From NCBI GenBank assembly GCA_028287545.1, contig JAQBPL010000222.1, positions 1 through 18,818 of the forward strand: a stretch of DNA of 18,818 bases, given 5' to 3'. This DNA is from Vulcanimicrobiota bacterium (GTDB lineage Bacteria > Eremiobacterota > Eremiobacteria > Baltobacterales > Baltobacteraceae). Position numbers and translations under genes: made by a program. Positions 6,052 through 14,780 of this stretch are shown here, one piece after another (positions within the stretch are counted from its first letter, which is position 1; the number at the start of each line of letters is the position of its first letter). The notes under the pieces are model-generated. The model saw only the letters and a list, made by a program, of their open reading frames with translations. It ran no database searches and was not told the origin of the DNA.

Positions 6052-7914
6052 GTGCTCTTGGTCGACGAACGGCGGCTTCCCGCGGGCGACGCGCTCGCCC
6101 CGGCCGCCCTTCTGACGCAGCTGGTGGGGCGACGCGTGCTCGGTGACGGCGAACGGCGGGCGATCGTGCGGCGCATCGCCGCGACGCGCGAGGACGTCAC
6201 GCTCCCTCCGCACGTTAGCGCCAGTTCCTCCTTCGCGACGCGCGTGTTGGCGGCGATCGATACCGGAGCGGTTCCTACCCCGCTCGAGACGCTCGCGTCG
6301 CACGTGCGCACGCTGATCGCATTCTCCGATGCGCTGGACGTGCGCGCGGCCCTGCACCTCGCGCCCGGAGCGAAGCCCGCCCTCGACACCGCCGGACTGC
6401 GCATCGACGCGGCGCTGCTGGCGAACGACGACGACGGATTCGCGTGGCGCCGCCTGGCGCTGGAAGCAGGCGTGCCGTTCGAGATAGTCGACCTTGGGCC
6501 GCCGTGCACGCCGCCGCTCGATCTGGCGCTCGTCGACGGAATCGCGGCGCTGCTCCGCTACGCCCGCTCGCAGCGCGACGCCGACGCGCGCCGCTTCCTG
6601 CTGGCACCGCAGAGCGGCGTCGCGCCCGACGACGCGCGCACGCTGCTCGCGACGGCCGGCGAACGCGCGACCCTGCTCGACGTCATCGCTCGGGGGGCGC
6701 TCGCCGACGCGAACCGTTTCGCGCACGGCCTCTCCACCGTGAGCGCCGCGTACAAAGCGCCGCACGCGTCCGGAACCAGCGTGCTCGCGGCGATGCAGTC
6801 GGCGTTTCCGTTCGACGACCCTTCGACAAGCTCAGGGCAGGCTGAACCGACCCGCGTTGCGCTCACTCGCGTCGCGGCCGATTTCGACGCGGCGCGCGCG
6901 TTCGCCGAACCGTGGGAGGCCGGCGATCTGCTCGCCGAGCTCGATGCCGAGCTGACCGGCGCGGCGCGCCGCGCGCCGAACGTCGCGGGGATCGCGCCCG
7001 CCGCGCCGGTCGCCGATGAGCCGCCGGCCCCGGTCGTGACGCGGAAGTTCTCGTTCAGCGCTTCGTCGCTCAACGCGTATGCCGAATGCCGGCGCAAGTG
7101 GTGGTTCCGTTACGCGTGCGCAGCGGTCGAGGACCGCGGTTCGTCGGCGTCGTTCTACGGCATCGCCTTCCACGCCGCGCTCGAAGACTTTCACGGCGTG
7201 CACACGCGGTTCGACGATGCCGACGCCGACGCGCTCGAAGCGTTCCTCGACTACTGCGTCGTCGCCGCGTTCGACCGGCACCGCACGCGCTTCGATGCGC
7301 CGGTCGAGTTCGAACTGCAGAAACGCCGGGCGCGCCGCACCGCGAAGAAATACCTCGCCTGGCTGCTGGAACGCGCACGGCGCGCGCCGTTCGAAGTGAT
7401 CGGCTGCGAAACCGCGATCGACGTCGAAATCGGCGGACACCGCTTCGTGGGGTTCATCGACCGCCTCGACCGCGACGATCGCACCGGCACCGTGACCGTC
7501 GTCGACTACAAGACTGGTGCGATCGCGACCAGCGCCGAGGACTACTTGGCTGACGTGGGCGCCTTCCGCGAGTTTCAGCTCCCGTTCTATTTCTGGGCGC
7601 GCACCGCGGCGGGCGACGTCGTCTCGCGGCTCGCGCTGATCCCGCTCAAGGACGCGCTGCTCGACGTCGAGCCGGTCGAGCTCGAAGTGGTCACGACGTC
7701 GCGCGCGCCGCGCTCGCGCGGAGCGACCGGTGAGATCGGTATCTCGGAGCTGGAACGCGCCCGCGCGCAGATGGTCGCGCTCGCCTCCGATCTCGCGGGC
7801 GGAATGCTGACATCGTTCCCGGCGACGAGCGATCCCGACGCCTGCCGGTATTGCGCCTACGCATCGTCGTGCCGCGAACGTCCCCTGGCGCTCGAAGAGC
7901 GATTCGGACGATGA
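6052..7914 (+). CDS. AddB-like PD-(D/E)XK nuclease with iron-sulfur cysteines
   Basis: This is a 620-residue protein whose C-terminal half is a RecB/AddB-family nuclease. The active site is complete: H374 in GIAFHAALEDF, D470 in GFIDRLDR, D485 and K487 in VVDYKTG, and Q509 in EFQLPFYFW. Four cysteines, C346 (YAECRRKWW) and C598-x2-C601-x5-C607 (ACRYCAYASSC), match the AddB/Dna2-type 4Fe-4S clamp. Residues 1-330 lack helicase motifs and may be a reduced relic of AddB's inactive helicase part; classical AddB is about twice this size. Residues around 256-265 (DPSTSSGQAE) are encoded by a dispersed repeat. GTG 6052 is the first in-frame start outside ubiX, but it is uncertain, since the frame is open further upstream. 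The TGA overlaps the helicase ATG, so the two likely form one end-processing complex for recombinational repair. Confidence 0.85.
   Translation: MLLVDERRLPAGDALAPAALLTQLVGRRVLGDGERRAIVRRIAATREDVTLPPHVSASSSFATRVLAAIDTGAVPTPLETLASHVRTLIAFSDALDVRAALHLAPGAKPALDTAGLRIDAALLANDDDGFAWRRLALEAGVPFEIVDLGPPCTPPLDLALVDGIAALLRYARSQRDADARRFLLAPQSGVAPDDARTLLATAGERATLLDVIARGALADANRFAHGLSTVSAAYKAPHASGTSVLAAMQSAFPFDDPSTSSGQAEPTRVALTRVAADFDAARAFAEPWEAGDLLAELDAELTGAARRAPNVAGIAPAAPVADEPPAPVVTRKFSFSASSLNAYAECRRKWWFRYACAAVEDRGSSASFYGIAFHAALEDFHGVHTRFDDADADALEAFLDYCVVAAFDRHRTRFDAPVEFELQKRRARRTAKKYLAWLLERARRAPFEVIGCETAIDVEIGGHRFVGFIDRLDRDDRTGTVTVVDYKTGAIATSAEDYLADVGAFREFQLPFYFWARTAAGDVVSRLALIPLKDALLDVEPVELEVVTTSRAPRSRGATGEIGISELERARAQMVALASDLAGGMLTSFPATSDPDACRYCAYASSCRERPLALEERFGR
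6819..6845 (+). repeat. Dispersed repeat copy inside the nuclease gene
   Basis: The stretch begins CCCTTCGACAAGCTCAGGG and continues to GGCTGA, in frame with the nuclease, where it encodes DPSTSSGQAE. Its core ACAAGCTCAGGG (6826-6837) is the exact reverse complement of CCCTGAGCTTGT at 14783-14794 in the intergenic copy. The insertion keeps the reading frame and falls in an unconserved linker just before the nuclease domain. The peptides read from such repeats (STSSGQA, FDKLRAG, PELVEG) recur, as I recall, in many unrelated proteins of some bacteria. Confidence 0.7.
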
Positions 7915-10160
7915 CCTACGGCCCGCGTCCCGACGGGGTCACCGTGCTGGCGCTCGAACGCGCGCTCGCGCTTCCGCCCGACGTGGGCCTGGTCGCCTTC
8001 ACCGGTCCGCCGACCAGCGGCAAGACCGAAGCGCTCGTGCGCCGCTTCGCCGCACTGGTCGCCGTCGATCCGAGCCTCGCCGGCGCCGCGATCGTGACGG
8101 CGGCGCGCAGCGAGGGCGCGCGAGCGCTCGCGGTACGGATCGCCGCGGCGACCGGGATCGACGTGCGCGGCGCGACGCTCGACGATCTGGCGCTCGAGCT
8201 GCTGCGCGCGCATCCGCTCGAGACGGGGCTGGCGCTCGATCTCGAACTGGTTGATCCGCTCGATGCCGAGGAGATCTTCGAGCGCGCCGCGGCGCCGTTG
8301 TTTTCGGCCGAGTGGAGCGATTGGCTCGGAACCGAGGTCGATCCGGAGATCGCCGGCCTGCGCACGCCGGACCGTTTCGCCGACGCGGCGTTGCGGCTCA
8401 TCCGCAAGCTGCGCGATGCCGGGATCGACGACGAAGCGCTGCTGGCGGTCGCGAAGCGCGGCGCGGCGTCATTTTACGCGAACCCGCCGAACCTCACGTC
8501 GCCCGGGCTCGTCTCCGCGACCAAAGACGAACACCGTGCATCGCTCGCGGTCGATGCTTCGGAACTCGACCGCCAGCGCCGGCGCGAGCTCGACCTCGCG
8601 CGAATTCTGGCTCGGCTCTATCGCGCGTACGTCGACGAGCTGGTGCGGCACGGCTGCCTGACCTCGAGCGACGCGCTCGTCGAAGCGACCCGTCTGCTGG
8701 AGAATCGCCCCGCGATCGCGCGCGCCTTGCGCCACCGGCTGCGCGTCGCGTTCGTCGACGACGCGCACGATCTCTCGGCTGCGGCGCTGCGTTTCCTGCG
8801 CGCGCTTTTCGGCGACGCACTCGACGGCGTCGCGGTGGCGGGCGATGCGGACGCGGCGACGCAAACCTTCAGCGGCGCGCGCCCCGAGCGCATTTTCGGC
8901 CGCGCGGTGACCGCCGTCGCCTTGGCCCCGCGCACGCTGCCGCCGCAGATCGGCGCGGTGATGCGCGCCGTCATCGACGCGGACCAGCTGCGCCCGATCC
9001 CGGCGGGCGACGCGGTGCGCGTGCTGCGCGCGCCCGACCGCGCCGCCGAAGCGGCCGCCGTCGCCGATCGTGTCGCGGCGCTCGTGCGGGCGGGTACGCC
9101 GCCGAACCGCATCGCCGTGGTGCACCGGACGCTGCGCACGCTGGCGCTCGTCGAGGACGCGCTCGTGGATCGCGATGTGCCTATCGCACCGGCCGGCGAC
9201 CCCGCGCTGTTCGATCGCGCCGACGTTCTCGACGCGCTCGCGCTGCTCTGGTCGGCGGTCGATCCGTTCCGTCACGAATGGCTGCTGCGCACCCTGCAGA
9301 CGCCGATGCTACGGCTCTCCGATGCGTCGCTCGCGACGCTCTGCGGCGAACCGGCGAGCCCGCAGCCTGCGTTGTTCGCGCTTCCCGACGAACCCGAGAC
9401 CGACCGCCGCTGGGATCGCAAGCGCGAGCTGCGTCTCGCCGCCAACCTGCTGCACGGCGAGCGCGACGCCGATCTCTCCCCGCTCGCGCGCGAGCGCGTC
9501 GCAGGTTTCCGCGCGCGGCGCGAGCGCTGGACCGCGTGGCTGCGCGAGACCTCCGTCGAGGCGTCGGCGCGCGCGATCGTCGAAGACGGCGGCCTTCTCC
9601 TGCCGCGCAGCGGCGAAACCGCGGCGCGTAGCCGGCTGCGTGCGACGCTGATCGAACGGGTCGTTACGCTGGTCGGCGAATACGCCGCGCGGCACCCGTT
9701 CGAGAACCTGGCGGACGCGCTCGCCTACTGCGAGCGGCTTGCCGGCGCGGAGCGCGGGCCGGAAGTCGTCGACGAACGCAGCGACGCCGTCACCGTCGCT
9801 TCGGTCGAGCGCATTCTGAGCCGGCGTTTCGATCACGTCTTCGTCGTCGACGCGCGGGCCGGGGCGTTCCCGCCGTACTACGTCCCGGACGCGTTTCTGT
9901 TCAGCACGACGTACGGGATGATTCCGAAAGAGAGCGCCGGCGACGCGCCGGCCGCGCGCACCGCGAAGTTCACGTGGTACGAGCACAAAGCGAAACCCCG
10001 CGCCGCCTACGTCCGCGAAGCGCGCCGCCTCTTCGCCGCCGCGCTCGGCCGAGCCGACATCAGCGTCACGATCTCCGCCGGCGGACGCCCGACCCGCGGC
10101 GTCGCCGCGCCGGAGTTCGCGGCGGAGATCGAAAGCTTGCTGGCCGCGGTCTCACCATAA
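7911..10160 (+). CDS. UvrD/AddA-like superfamily 1 helicase, short form
   Basis: This 749-residue SF1A helicase has the Walker A GPPTSGKT at 32-39, motif Ia as TAARSEGARALAVRI, and the motif Ib region as TLDDLALELLR. Motif II is VDDAHD (282-287) in place of DExQ. Motif III is GDADAATQTFSGARPE (from 311). A 2A-domain block reads AVVHRTLRTLALVEDAL. Motif V is VTVASVERILSRRFDHVFVV, and motif VI is REARRLFAAALGRAD (from 702). It ends soon after motif VI, so it lacks the C-terminal nuclease domain of AddA, AdnB or RecB. ATG 7911 forms an ATGA overlap with the nuclease stop and is preferred over a start 20 codons upstream. With its partner it would act as an AddAB-like DNA-end resection machine. 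The acidic/His deviation in motif II and the eroded motif VI leave open whether ATP turnover is full strength. Confidence 0.85.
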   Translation: MTYGPRPDGVTVLALERALALPPDVGLVAFTGPPTSGKTEALVRRFAALVAVDPSLAGAAIVTAARSEGARALAVRIAAATGIDVRGATLDDLALELLRAHPLETGLALDLELVDPLDAEEIFERAAAPLFSAEWSDWLGTEVDPEIAGLRTPDRFADAALRLIRKLRDAGIDDEALLAVAKRGAASFYANPPNLTSPGLVSATKDEHRASLAVDASELDRQRRRELDLARILARLYRAYVDELVRHGCLTSSDALVEATRLLENRPAIARALRHRLRVAFVDDAHDLSAAALRFLRALFGDALDGVAVAGDADAATQTFSGARPERIFGRAVTAVALAPRTLPPQIGAVMRAVIDADQLRPIPAGDAVRVLRAPDRAAEAAAVADRVAALVRAGTPPNRIAVVHRTLRTLALVEDALVDRDVPIAPAGDPALFDRADVLDALALLWSAVDPFRHEWLLRTLQTPMLRLSDASLATLCGEPASPQPALFALPDEPETDRRWDRKRELRLAANLLHGERDADLSPLARERVAGFRARRERWTAWLRETSVEASARAIVEDGGLLLPRSGETAARSRLRATLIERVVTLVGEYAARHPFENLADALAYCERLAGAERGPEVVDERSDAVTVASVERILSRRFDHVFVVDARAGAFPPYYVPDAFLFSTTYGMIPKESAGDAPAARTAKFTWYEHKAKPRAAYVREARRLFAAALGRADISVTISAGGRPTRGVAAPEFAAEIESLLAAVSP

Positions 10161-10224
10161 TCTCATCCGCCTCGAGCCGGATCGGCGCGAGGGCGGCGAA
10201 TTGAAACTGCGTTCCGGAGGTAGC

Positions 10225-11673
10225 GTGGCAAACACGATCGACACGTCGACGGATCCGCAGGTCGGTTATCGTCCGCCCGGTGCGCTTGACGTCGCGACGG
10301 CGCTCCAGCCGTACGACGGCCGTTTCGGTTCGCGTCAGGCAGCCCATCTGCTGCGCCGCGCCGGTTTCGGCGGCTCGGCCGACGACATCTCGCGGCTCGC
10401 ATCGCTGCAGATGCGCGACGCGGTCGACACGCTGCTGCATCCGGCCGCGCCCGACATCGACTTCCCGGCGTATCCCGCCGTGGAGGTGCTCTACGATCCC
10501 AAGCGCGGGCGCGCAGCGGTCCAGTCGGCGTGGCTCGACCGGATGCTGCGCTCGAACCGCCCGCTCGTCGAGAAGATGGCGCTGTTCTGGCACGGCCACT
10601 TCGCAACCGCGATCGGCAAAGTCCCGCCGCAGTATATGGCGGCGCAGATCAACACGTTCCGCGCACAAGGTCTCGGACGGTTTCCGGCGCTGCTCGGATC
10701 GGTGACGCGCGACCCGGCGATGCTGATATGGCTCGACAACCGGTACAACGCGAAGGCGCATCCGAACGAGAACTACGCGCGCGAGGTGATGGAACTCTTC
10801 GCGCTGGGACTGGGCAACTACACCGAGGACGACGTGAAGGAAGGCGCGCGCGCGTTCACCGGCTGGACGATCGGCAAGAGCGGTCAAGCAGCGTTCGTTG
10901 CGGCGCGCCACGACGACGGCACGAAGACGTTTCTCGGCAAGACCGGGCCGTTCGGCTCGGACGACGTCATCGCGATCATCGTCTCGCAGCCGGTCCACCA
11001 GCGCTTCATCGTCCGCAAGCTGCTCGAGTTCTTCGTCTACAGCGATCCGGAGCCCGAGCTGATCGAAGCGACGGCCCGCGTCTACGCGCTTTCCGGCTTC
11101 GACGTCGCCAAGACGGTCGGCACGATCTTACGTTCCAACGTCTTCTACTCGACCCGCGCGTACCGTGCGCTGCCGAAGTCGCCGATCGAATTCGCGATCG
11201 GGACGCTGCGCTATCTCGGCGTGAGCGCCGTCCCGCCCAACCTCATCTACCAGCTGGCGCGCATGGGCCAAGAACCGCTGAACCCGCCCAGCGTCAAGGG
11301 CTGGGACGGCGGACCGGCTTGGATCAACACGTCGACCCTGCTCGCGCGGTTCAACTTCGTCAACAGCCTCGTTGCGCAGACGGCGCCCGGCAAGAACGGT
11401 CAGCCCGCGGTCGCGGCACCAAACGCGGACCCGGACACGCTGGTCGCCCGCGTCGGGATGAACGCGGCGAGGGTCGCCGGCGCCCTCGTCGCAGGAGCCG
11501 TGCAGGACGACGTTACCTCCGACGTGCGCGCGACGCTCGCCGGCTATCTCAACAACGTGACGCCGACGGCCGGGATGACGAACCCGCTGACGTTCGGTCC
11601 CGAGAACTATCAAGACAAGATCCGCGGCGCGTTGGCGCTCACCCTCAACCTCCCCGTCAACCAACTGGACTGA
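10225..11673 (+). CDS. DUF1800 domain-containing protein
   Basis: This 482-residue protein covers the whole DUF1800 family pattern. It has HLLRRAGFGGSADDI near residues 40-55, FWHGHFATA, and ENYAREVMELFALGLGNYTEDDV (residues about 182-204) followed by ARAFTGWTI. Next come PVHQRFIVRKLLEFFVYSDP, ILRSNVFYS and the C-terminal NPPSVKGWDGG and ARFNFVN. The biochemical function is unknown. GTG 10225 is chosen because GGAGGT (10216-10221) lies directly before it, although the spacing of three to four bases is short; TTG 10201 is the in-frame alternative. No signal peptide is visible. The stop is two bases before the DUF1501 ATG. DUF1800 and DUF1501 genes occur as a pair in many bacteria, which argues that the products act together. 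Confidence 0.92.
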   Translation: MANTIDTSTDPQVGYRPPGALDVATALQPYDGRFGSRQAAHLLRRAGFGGSADDISRLASLQMRDAVDTLLHPAAPDIDFPAYPAVEVLYDPKRGRAAVQSAWLDRMLRSNRPLVEKMALFWHGHFATAIGKVPPQYMAAQINTFRAQGLGRFPALLGSVTRDPAMLIWLDNRYNAKAHPNENYAREVMELFALGLGNYTEDDVKEGARAFTGWTIGKSGQAAFVAARHDDGTKTFLGKTGPFGSDDVIAIIVSQPVHQRFIVRKLLEFFVYSDPEPELIEATARVYALSGFDVAKTVGTILRSNVFYSTRAYRALPKSPIEFAIGTLRYLGVSAVPPNLIYQLARMGQEPLNPPSVKGWDGGPAWINTSTLLARFNFVNSLVAQTAPGKNGQPAVAAPNADPDTLVARVGMNAARVAGALVAGAVQDDVTSDVRATLAGYLNNVTPTAGMTNPLTFGPENYQDKIRGALALTLNLPVNQLD

Positions 11674-11675
11674 CT

Positions 11676-12908
11676 ATGAAGCGCAGCTCGTTCGTGACCT
11701 CAGCCCTCTCGGTCGCATTTCTCGGCGGCAACGCGAGCGTGGCGCTCGCGCAAGTTGCCGGCGCAGCGGCGCCGCTCCCGTCGTTCGGCGAGAAGGCCGA
11801 TCCCGACAACGTCCTGGTCGTCATCCAAATGGGCGGCGGCAACGACGGCCTCAACACCGTCGTACCGTACGCCGACGACAACTATCGCCGCTCTCGTCCT
11901 GGCATCGCCATCGTGCCTTCGCAGGTCCTCAAACTCGACGACCGGATCGGTTTCAACCCCGCCCTCAAAGGGCTGGACGAACTCTACAAGCAGGGCAAGG
12001 TCGCGGTGGTCCAGGGCGTCGGTTATCCGAATCCCAACCGTTCGCACTTCGAAGCGACGCAGATCTGGGAGACGGCGTCGCCGGATCGCCCGCAGCAATA
12101 CGGCTGGCTCGGGCGCTACCTCGACCGGCGGCATCCGGTCGGCTCGAAGACGCCGTCGCTGTTCGAAGCCGTCTCGCTCGGCGACGCGCTCCCGGCCGCG
12201 CTCGTCGCGTCGCACGTCGAAGTGCCGGCGATCGGTGCGCTCGGCGCGTTCGGCTACAACGCGGGCCGCGACCTCGCCGTCAAGCAGAGCGCGGGCGTGC
12301 TCTACGACGGCGCGAAGGCCGGGCAATCGCCGTATCTCGCGATGATCGCGCAGACCGCGCGCGACGCCTATCATGGCGGCGACGTCCTGCGCGCGCAAAC
12401 CGCAGCGTTCACCAGCGCGGCCGCGTACCCCGCCAACGGTTTCGCCCAGCAGCTCGCGCTGGCCGCGAAACTGATCGGGTCGAGCGCCGGCTCGAAGATC
12501 GTCTTCGTTTCGATCGGTTCGTTCGACACGCACGCCGGTCAGCGCGCGCAGCAGGACCGGCTGCTCGGCTATCTGGGCGACGGATTGCTGGCGTTCTACG
12601 CTGATCTCTCCGCGCACGGACTCGATCGCAAGGTGATGACGATGACCTTCAGCGAGTTCGGGCGGCGGGTCGCGCAGAACGCCTCGAACGGCACCGATCA
12701 CGGCACCGCGATGCCGCTGTTCGTCATCGGCGGCGGCGTGAAGGGCGGCATCTACGGCGAGCACCCCTCGCTGACCGACCTCGATCGCGGCGACCTGAAG
12801 TTCTCGACCGACTTTCGCTCCGTGTATGCGACCGTCATCGAGCGCTGGCTTGGGCGCGACCCTGGGCCGGTTCTCGGCGGCGCATATCCGTCGCTCGCCT
12901 TCGTCTAA
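11676..12908 (+). CDS. DUF1501 domain-containing exported protein
   Basis: This 410-residue member of the DUF1501 family is distantly related to the alkaline phosphatase/sulfatase superfamily. The N terminus, MKRSSFVTSALSVAFLGG then VALAQ, is a Sec-type signal peptide (no twin arginine), with probable cleavage after ALA near residue 25. Family blocks are VLVVIQMGGGNDGLNTVVPY, VVQGVGYPNPNRSHFEATQIWE, GSFDTHAGQ, TMTFSEFGRRVAQN and GTDHGTAMPLFVIGGGV. The Asp/His positions in NDG, FDTH and TDHG are candidates for metal ligands. ATG 11676 follows the DUF1800 stop by two bases. The substrate is unknown. A periplasmic or surface location of this member, with its partner apparently lacking a signal, is a common puzzle of the pair. 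Confidence 0.92.
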   Translation: MKRSSFVTSALSVAFLGGNASVALAQVAGAAAPLPSFGEKADPDNVLVVIQMGGGNDGLNTVVPYADDNYRRSRPGIAIVPSQVLKLDDRIGFNPALKGLDELYKQGKVAVVQGVGYPNPNRSHFEATQIWETASPDRPQQYGWLGRYLDRRHPVGSKTPSLFEAVSLGDALPAALVASHVEVPAIGALGAFGYNAGRDLAVKQSAGVLYDGAKAGQSPYLAMIAQTARDAYHGGDVLRAQTAAFTSAAAYPANGFAQQLALAAKLIGSSAGSKIVFVSIGSFDTHAGQRAQQDRLLGYLGDGLLAFYADLSAHGLDRKVMTMTFSEFGRRVAQNASNGTDHGTAMPLFVIGGGVKGGIYGEHPSLTDLDRGDLKFSTDFRSVYATVIERWLGRDPGPVLGGAYPSLAFV

Positions 12909-12971
12909 GGACGACCGGCGCACGCCGCGCCGCGCAGGGGGTTCGCGCGCTGGTGTAGGAGCGAGACGACG

Positions 12972-13784
12972 ATGCTCCTGCGCACCGGCGACGACGCCGC
13001 ACTCCTCGCCGAAGTCTCCCGCATCGCACTGCTCGCGGGCGACGCCATCCGGCGCATCGAACGCGGCGGAAACTACCAGGTCTGGCGGAAACCCGACGCC
13101 TCGGCGCTGACGCAAGCCGACCTCGCCGCGAACGACATCATCGTCGACGCGCTGCAAGCGCTCGATCCGCAGACGCCGGTGATCTCCGAAGAAGGCCGCT
13201 GGAACATCGACGGCGGCGTCCCGGAACGTTTTTGGCTGGTCGATCCGCTCGACGGGACGCGCGAGTTCGTCGCGGGCAACGGCGAGTACACCGTCAACAT
13301 CGCGCTGGTCGAAGGCGGCGAACCGACGCTCGGCGTCGTGCACGTCCCGGCGCATGGCATCACCTATTCGGGCGCGCGCGGCACGGGCGCGACCCGCACC
13401 GACGCGCACGGGACGCGCATGATCCACGCGCGCCGCGACGGCGAACTCGTCGTCGTGGTGAGCCGTTCGCACGCCGGCCCGCTGCTCGAGACGTTTCTCG
13501 CCGCGCTGCCGCCGCACCGCACCGTCCCGATGGGCAGCGCGCTCAAAAGCTGTCTGGTCGCCGACGGCACGGCGCAGCTCTACCCGCGTCTGGGTCCGAC
13601 GTGCTGGTGGGACACCGCCGCCGCGCATGCGGTCGCGCTCGAATGCGGCGCCGACGTCACGGCGCTCGACGGCTCGCCGCTGCGATACGACGGCGCCACG
13701 GTGCTGAACCCGTCGTTCGTGTGCTCGTCGGTGCCGCCGGATCTCTGGCTTCCGGGAGCGCGCGCCGTCGAACGCGACGTCTGA
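12972..13784 (+). CDS. cysQ: CysQ-like 3'(2'),5'-bisphosphate nucleotidase (inositol monophosphatase family)
   Basis: This 270-residue enzyme belongs to the lithium-sensitive phosphatase family. The magnesium sites are intact: KPDASALTQAD (40-50), SEE at 72-74, DPLDGT at 91-96 within WLVDPLDGTREFVAGNGEYT, and the late WDTAAAHA at 213-220. The DGTREFV and GNGEYTVNIALVE wording is closer to CysQ (hydrolysis of adenosine 3',5'-bisphosphate from sulfate assimilation) than to SuhB, but inositol or fructose-bisphosphate activity cannot be excluded. AGGAG at 12957-12961 lies ten bases before the ATG. If it is a PAP phosphatase, it would complement the sulfur demand implied by the sulfoquinovose synthase elsewhere in the window, although the two are not in one operon. 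Its stop shares one base with the next start. Confidence 0.88.
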   Translation: MLLRTGDDAALLAEVSRIALLAGDAIRRIERGGNYQVWRKPDASALTQADLAANDIIVDALQALDPQTPVISEEGRWNIDGGVPERFWLVDPLDGTREFVAGNGEYTVNIALVEGGEPTLGVVHVPAHGITYSGARGTGATRTDAHGTRMIHARRDGELVVVVSRSHAGPLLETFLAALPPHRTVPMGSALKSCLVADGTAQLYPRLGPTCWWDTAAAHAVALECGADVTALDGSPLRYDGATVLNPSFVCSSVPPDLWLPGARAVERDV

Positions 13785-14749
13785 TGCTCGACCTCGCCAC
13801 GATCTCGGCGGACGAGTACGTACGCGACGTGCTGCCGCACTCGGAGCGGCTGTGGGCCGGCGAGCGCACGTTCGAAGAATACGTCCAGGAGTTTCGCGCG
13901 ACCGCCGGCTCGGCATGGGGCAAGCGGCGCTTTCGCACGCTCGGGCTGCGCGTCAACGGCGCGCTCGTCGCGTCGTGCAAACGCTACGCGCGAGTCCTGC
14001 GCTGCGAGGGCCGAACGTACGAGGCGGCCGGAATCGGTGCCGTCTTCACGCCGGAAGACCTGCGCGGCCGCGGGTACGCGACGGCGCTGCTCGGCGCGCT
14101 GCTCGACGCCGAACGCGCCGCCGGAACCGACCTCGCCTATCTTTTCAGCGACATTCGGCCGGCCTTCTACGAAAGTTTGGGATTCATCTCGCTGCCGTCG
14201 CGGCTGATCACCCTGCGCGCCGACACGCTGCTCGCCGAGCGCATCACCGTGGTGTCGCTCGCCGACGCCGACGCCGGCGCCACCCGCCGCACGTTCGACG
14301 CGCTCGACGCGCGCCGGCCGTTCTCGTTCGCGCGCACGCCGCTCGACTGGGAATGGCTGCGGATGCGCGCGCAGTCGCGCGAGCGCGTCGGGCAAACCAT
14401 TCGCTTCGGCGTCAAACGCGGACGCGCGCTCGCCGCGTACGTCACGGGCCGGCGCGTCCCCGAGGCCGACGCGTTCGTGCTCGACGAACTCGCCTTCGCG
14501 CGCGACGACGACGCGCGCGCGATCGTCCCGCTCCTGCGCGCCGCCGCCGGCGACCTGCGCAAGATCCAAGGCTGGCTGCCGCCCCAAATCGCGCGCGCCG
14601 CCCTACCGCGCGGCGCCGTCCGCGCGCGAACCGACGCGATCGCGATGATGGTCCCCCTCAGCCCCACATTCCGCGCCGCCTGGACCACCGCCGCCCTCGT
14701 AACGCGCAACAGCGACGCCGACCCCGTCTGGAGCACCGACCACATCTGA
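13784..14749 (+). CDS. GNAT family N-acetyltransferase
   Basis: This 321-residue protein has a GNAT fold in its first half. AGIGAVFTPEDLRGRGYATALL (82-103) supplies strand 4 and the acetyl-CoA pyrophosphate loop R-G-R-G-Y-A, and YESLGF (129-134) is the usual motif B end. The second half, about 180 residues, resembles the second domain of larger two-domain GNAT proteins such as the Eis class and has no obvious catalytic motif. The acceptor substrate is unknown. The start ATG overlaps the cysQ stop (TGATG), indicating translational coupling, although no functional link to CysQ is evident. The C-terminal 30 residues are low in conserved features and end at a TGA immediately before a repeat-bearing spacer. 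Confidence 0.88.
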   Translation: MLDLATISADEYVRDVLPHSERLWAGERTFEEYVQEFRATAGSAWGKRRFRTLGLRVNGALVASCKRYARVLRCEGRTYEAAGIGAVFTPEDLRGRGYATALLGALLDAERAAGTDLAYLFSDIRPAFYESLGFISLPSRLITLRADTLLAERITVVSLADADAGATRRTFDALDARRPFSFARTPLDWEWLRMRAQSRERVGQTIRFGVKRGRALAAYVTGRRVPEADAFVLDELAFARDDDARAIVPLLRAAAGDLRKIQGWLPPQIARAALPRGAVRARTDAIAMMVPLSPTFRAAWTTAALVTRNSDADPVWSTDHI

Positions 14750-14780
14750 CACTAACCGTCATCAGGCGGACAACCGCTGG

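Noticed and set aside
6819..6845. Insertion sequence or phage attachment site
   Set aside because: There is no transposase, no terminal inverted repeat pair and no target duplication; it is a short dispersed repeat.
8312..9631. Second plus-strand frame of 439 codons inside the helicase gene
   Set aside because: It is an alternate frame, extremely rich in Arg and Ala, with no domain.
11700..13916. Long minus-strand open frame (738 codons) across DUF1501 and cysQ
   Set aside because: It is Arg/Ala-rich with no motifs and lies opposite two genes with complete family signatures; typical shadow of GC-rich coding.
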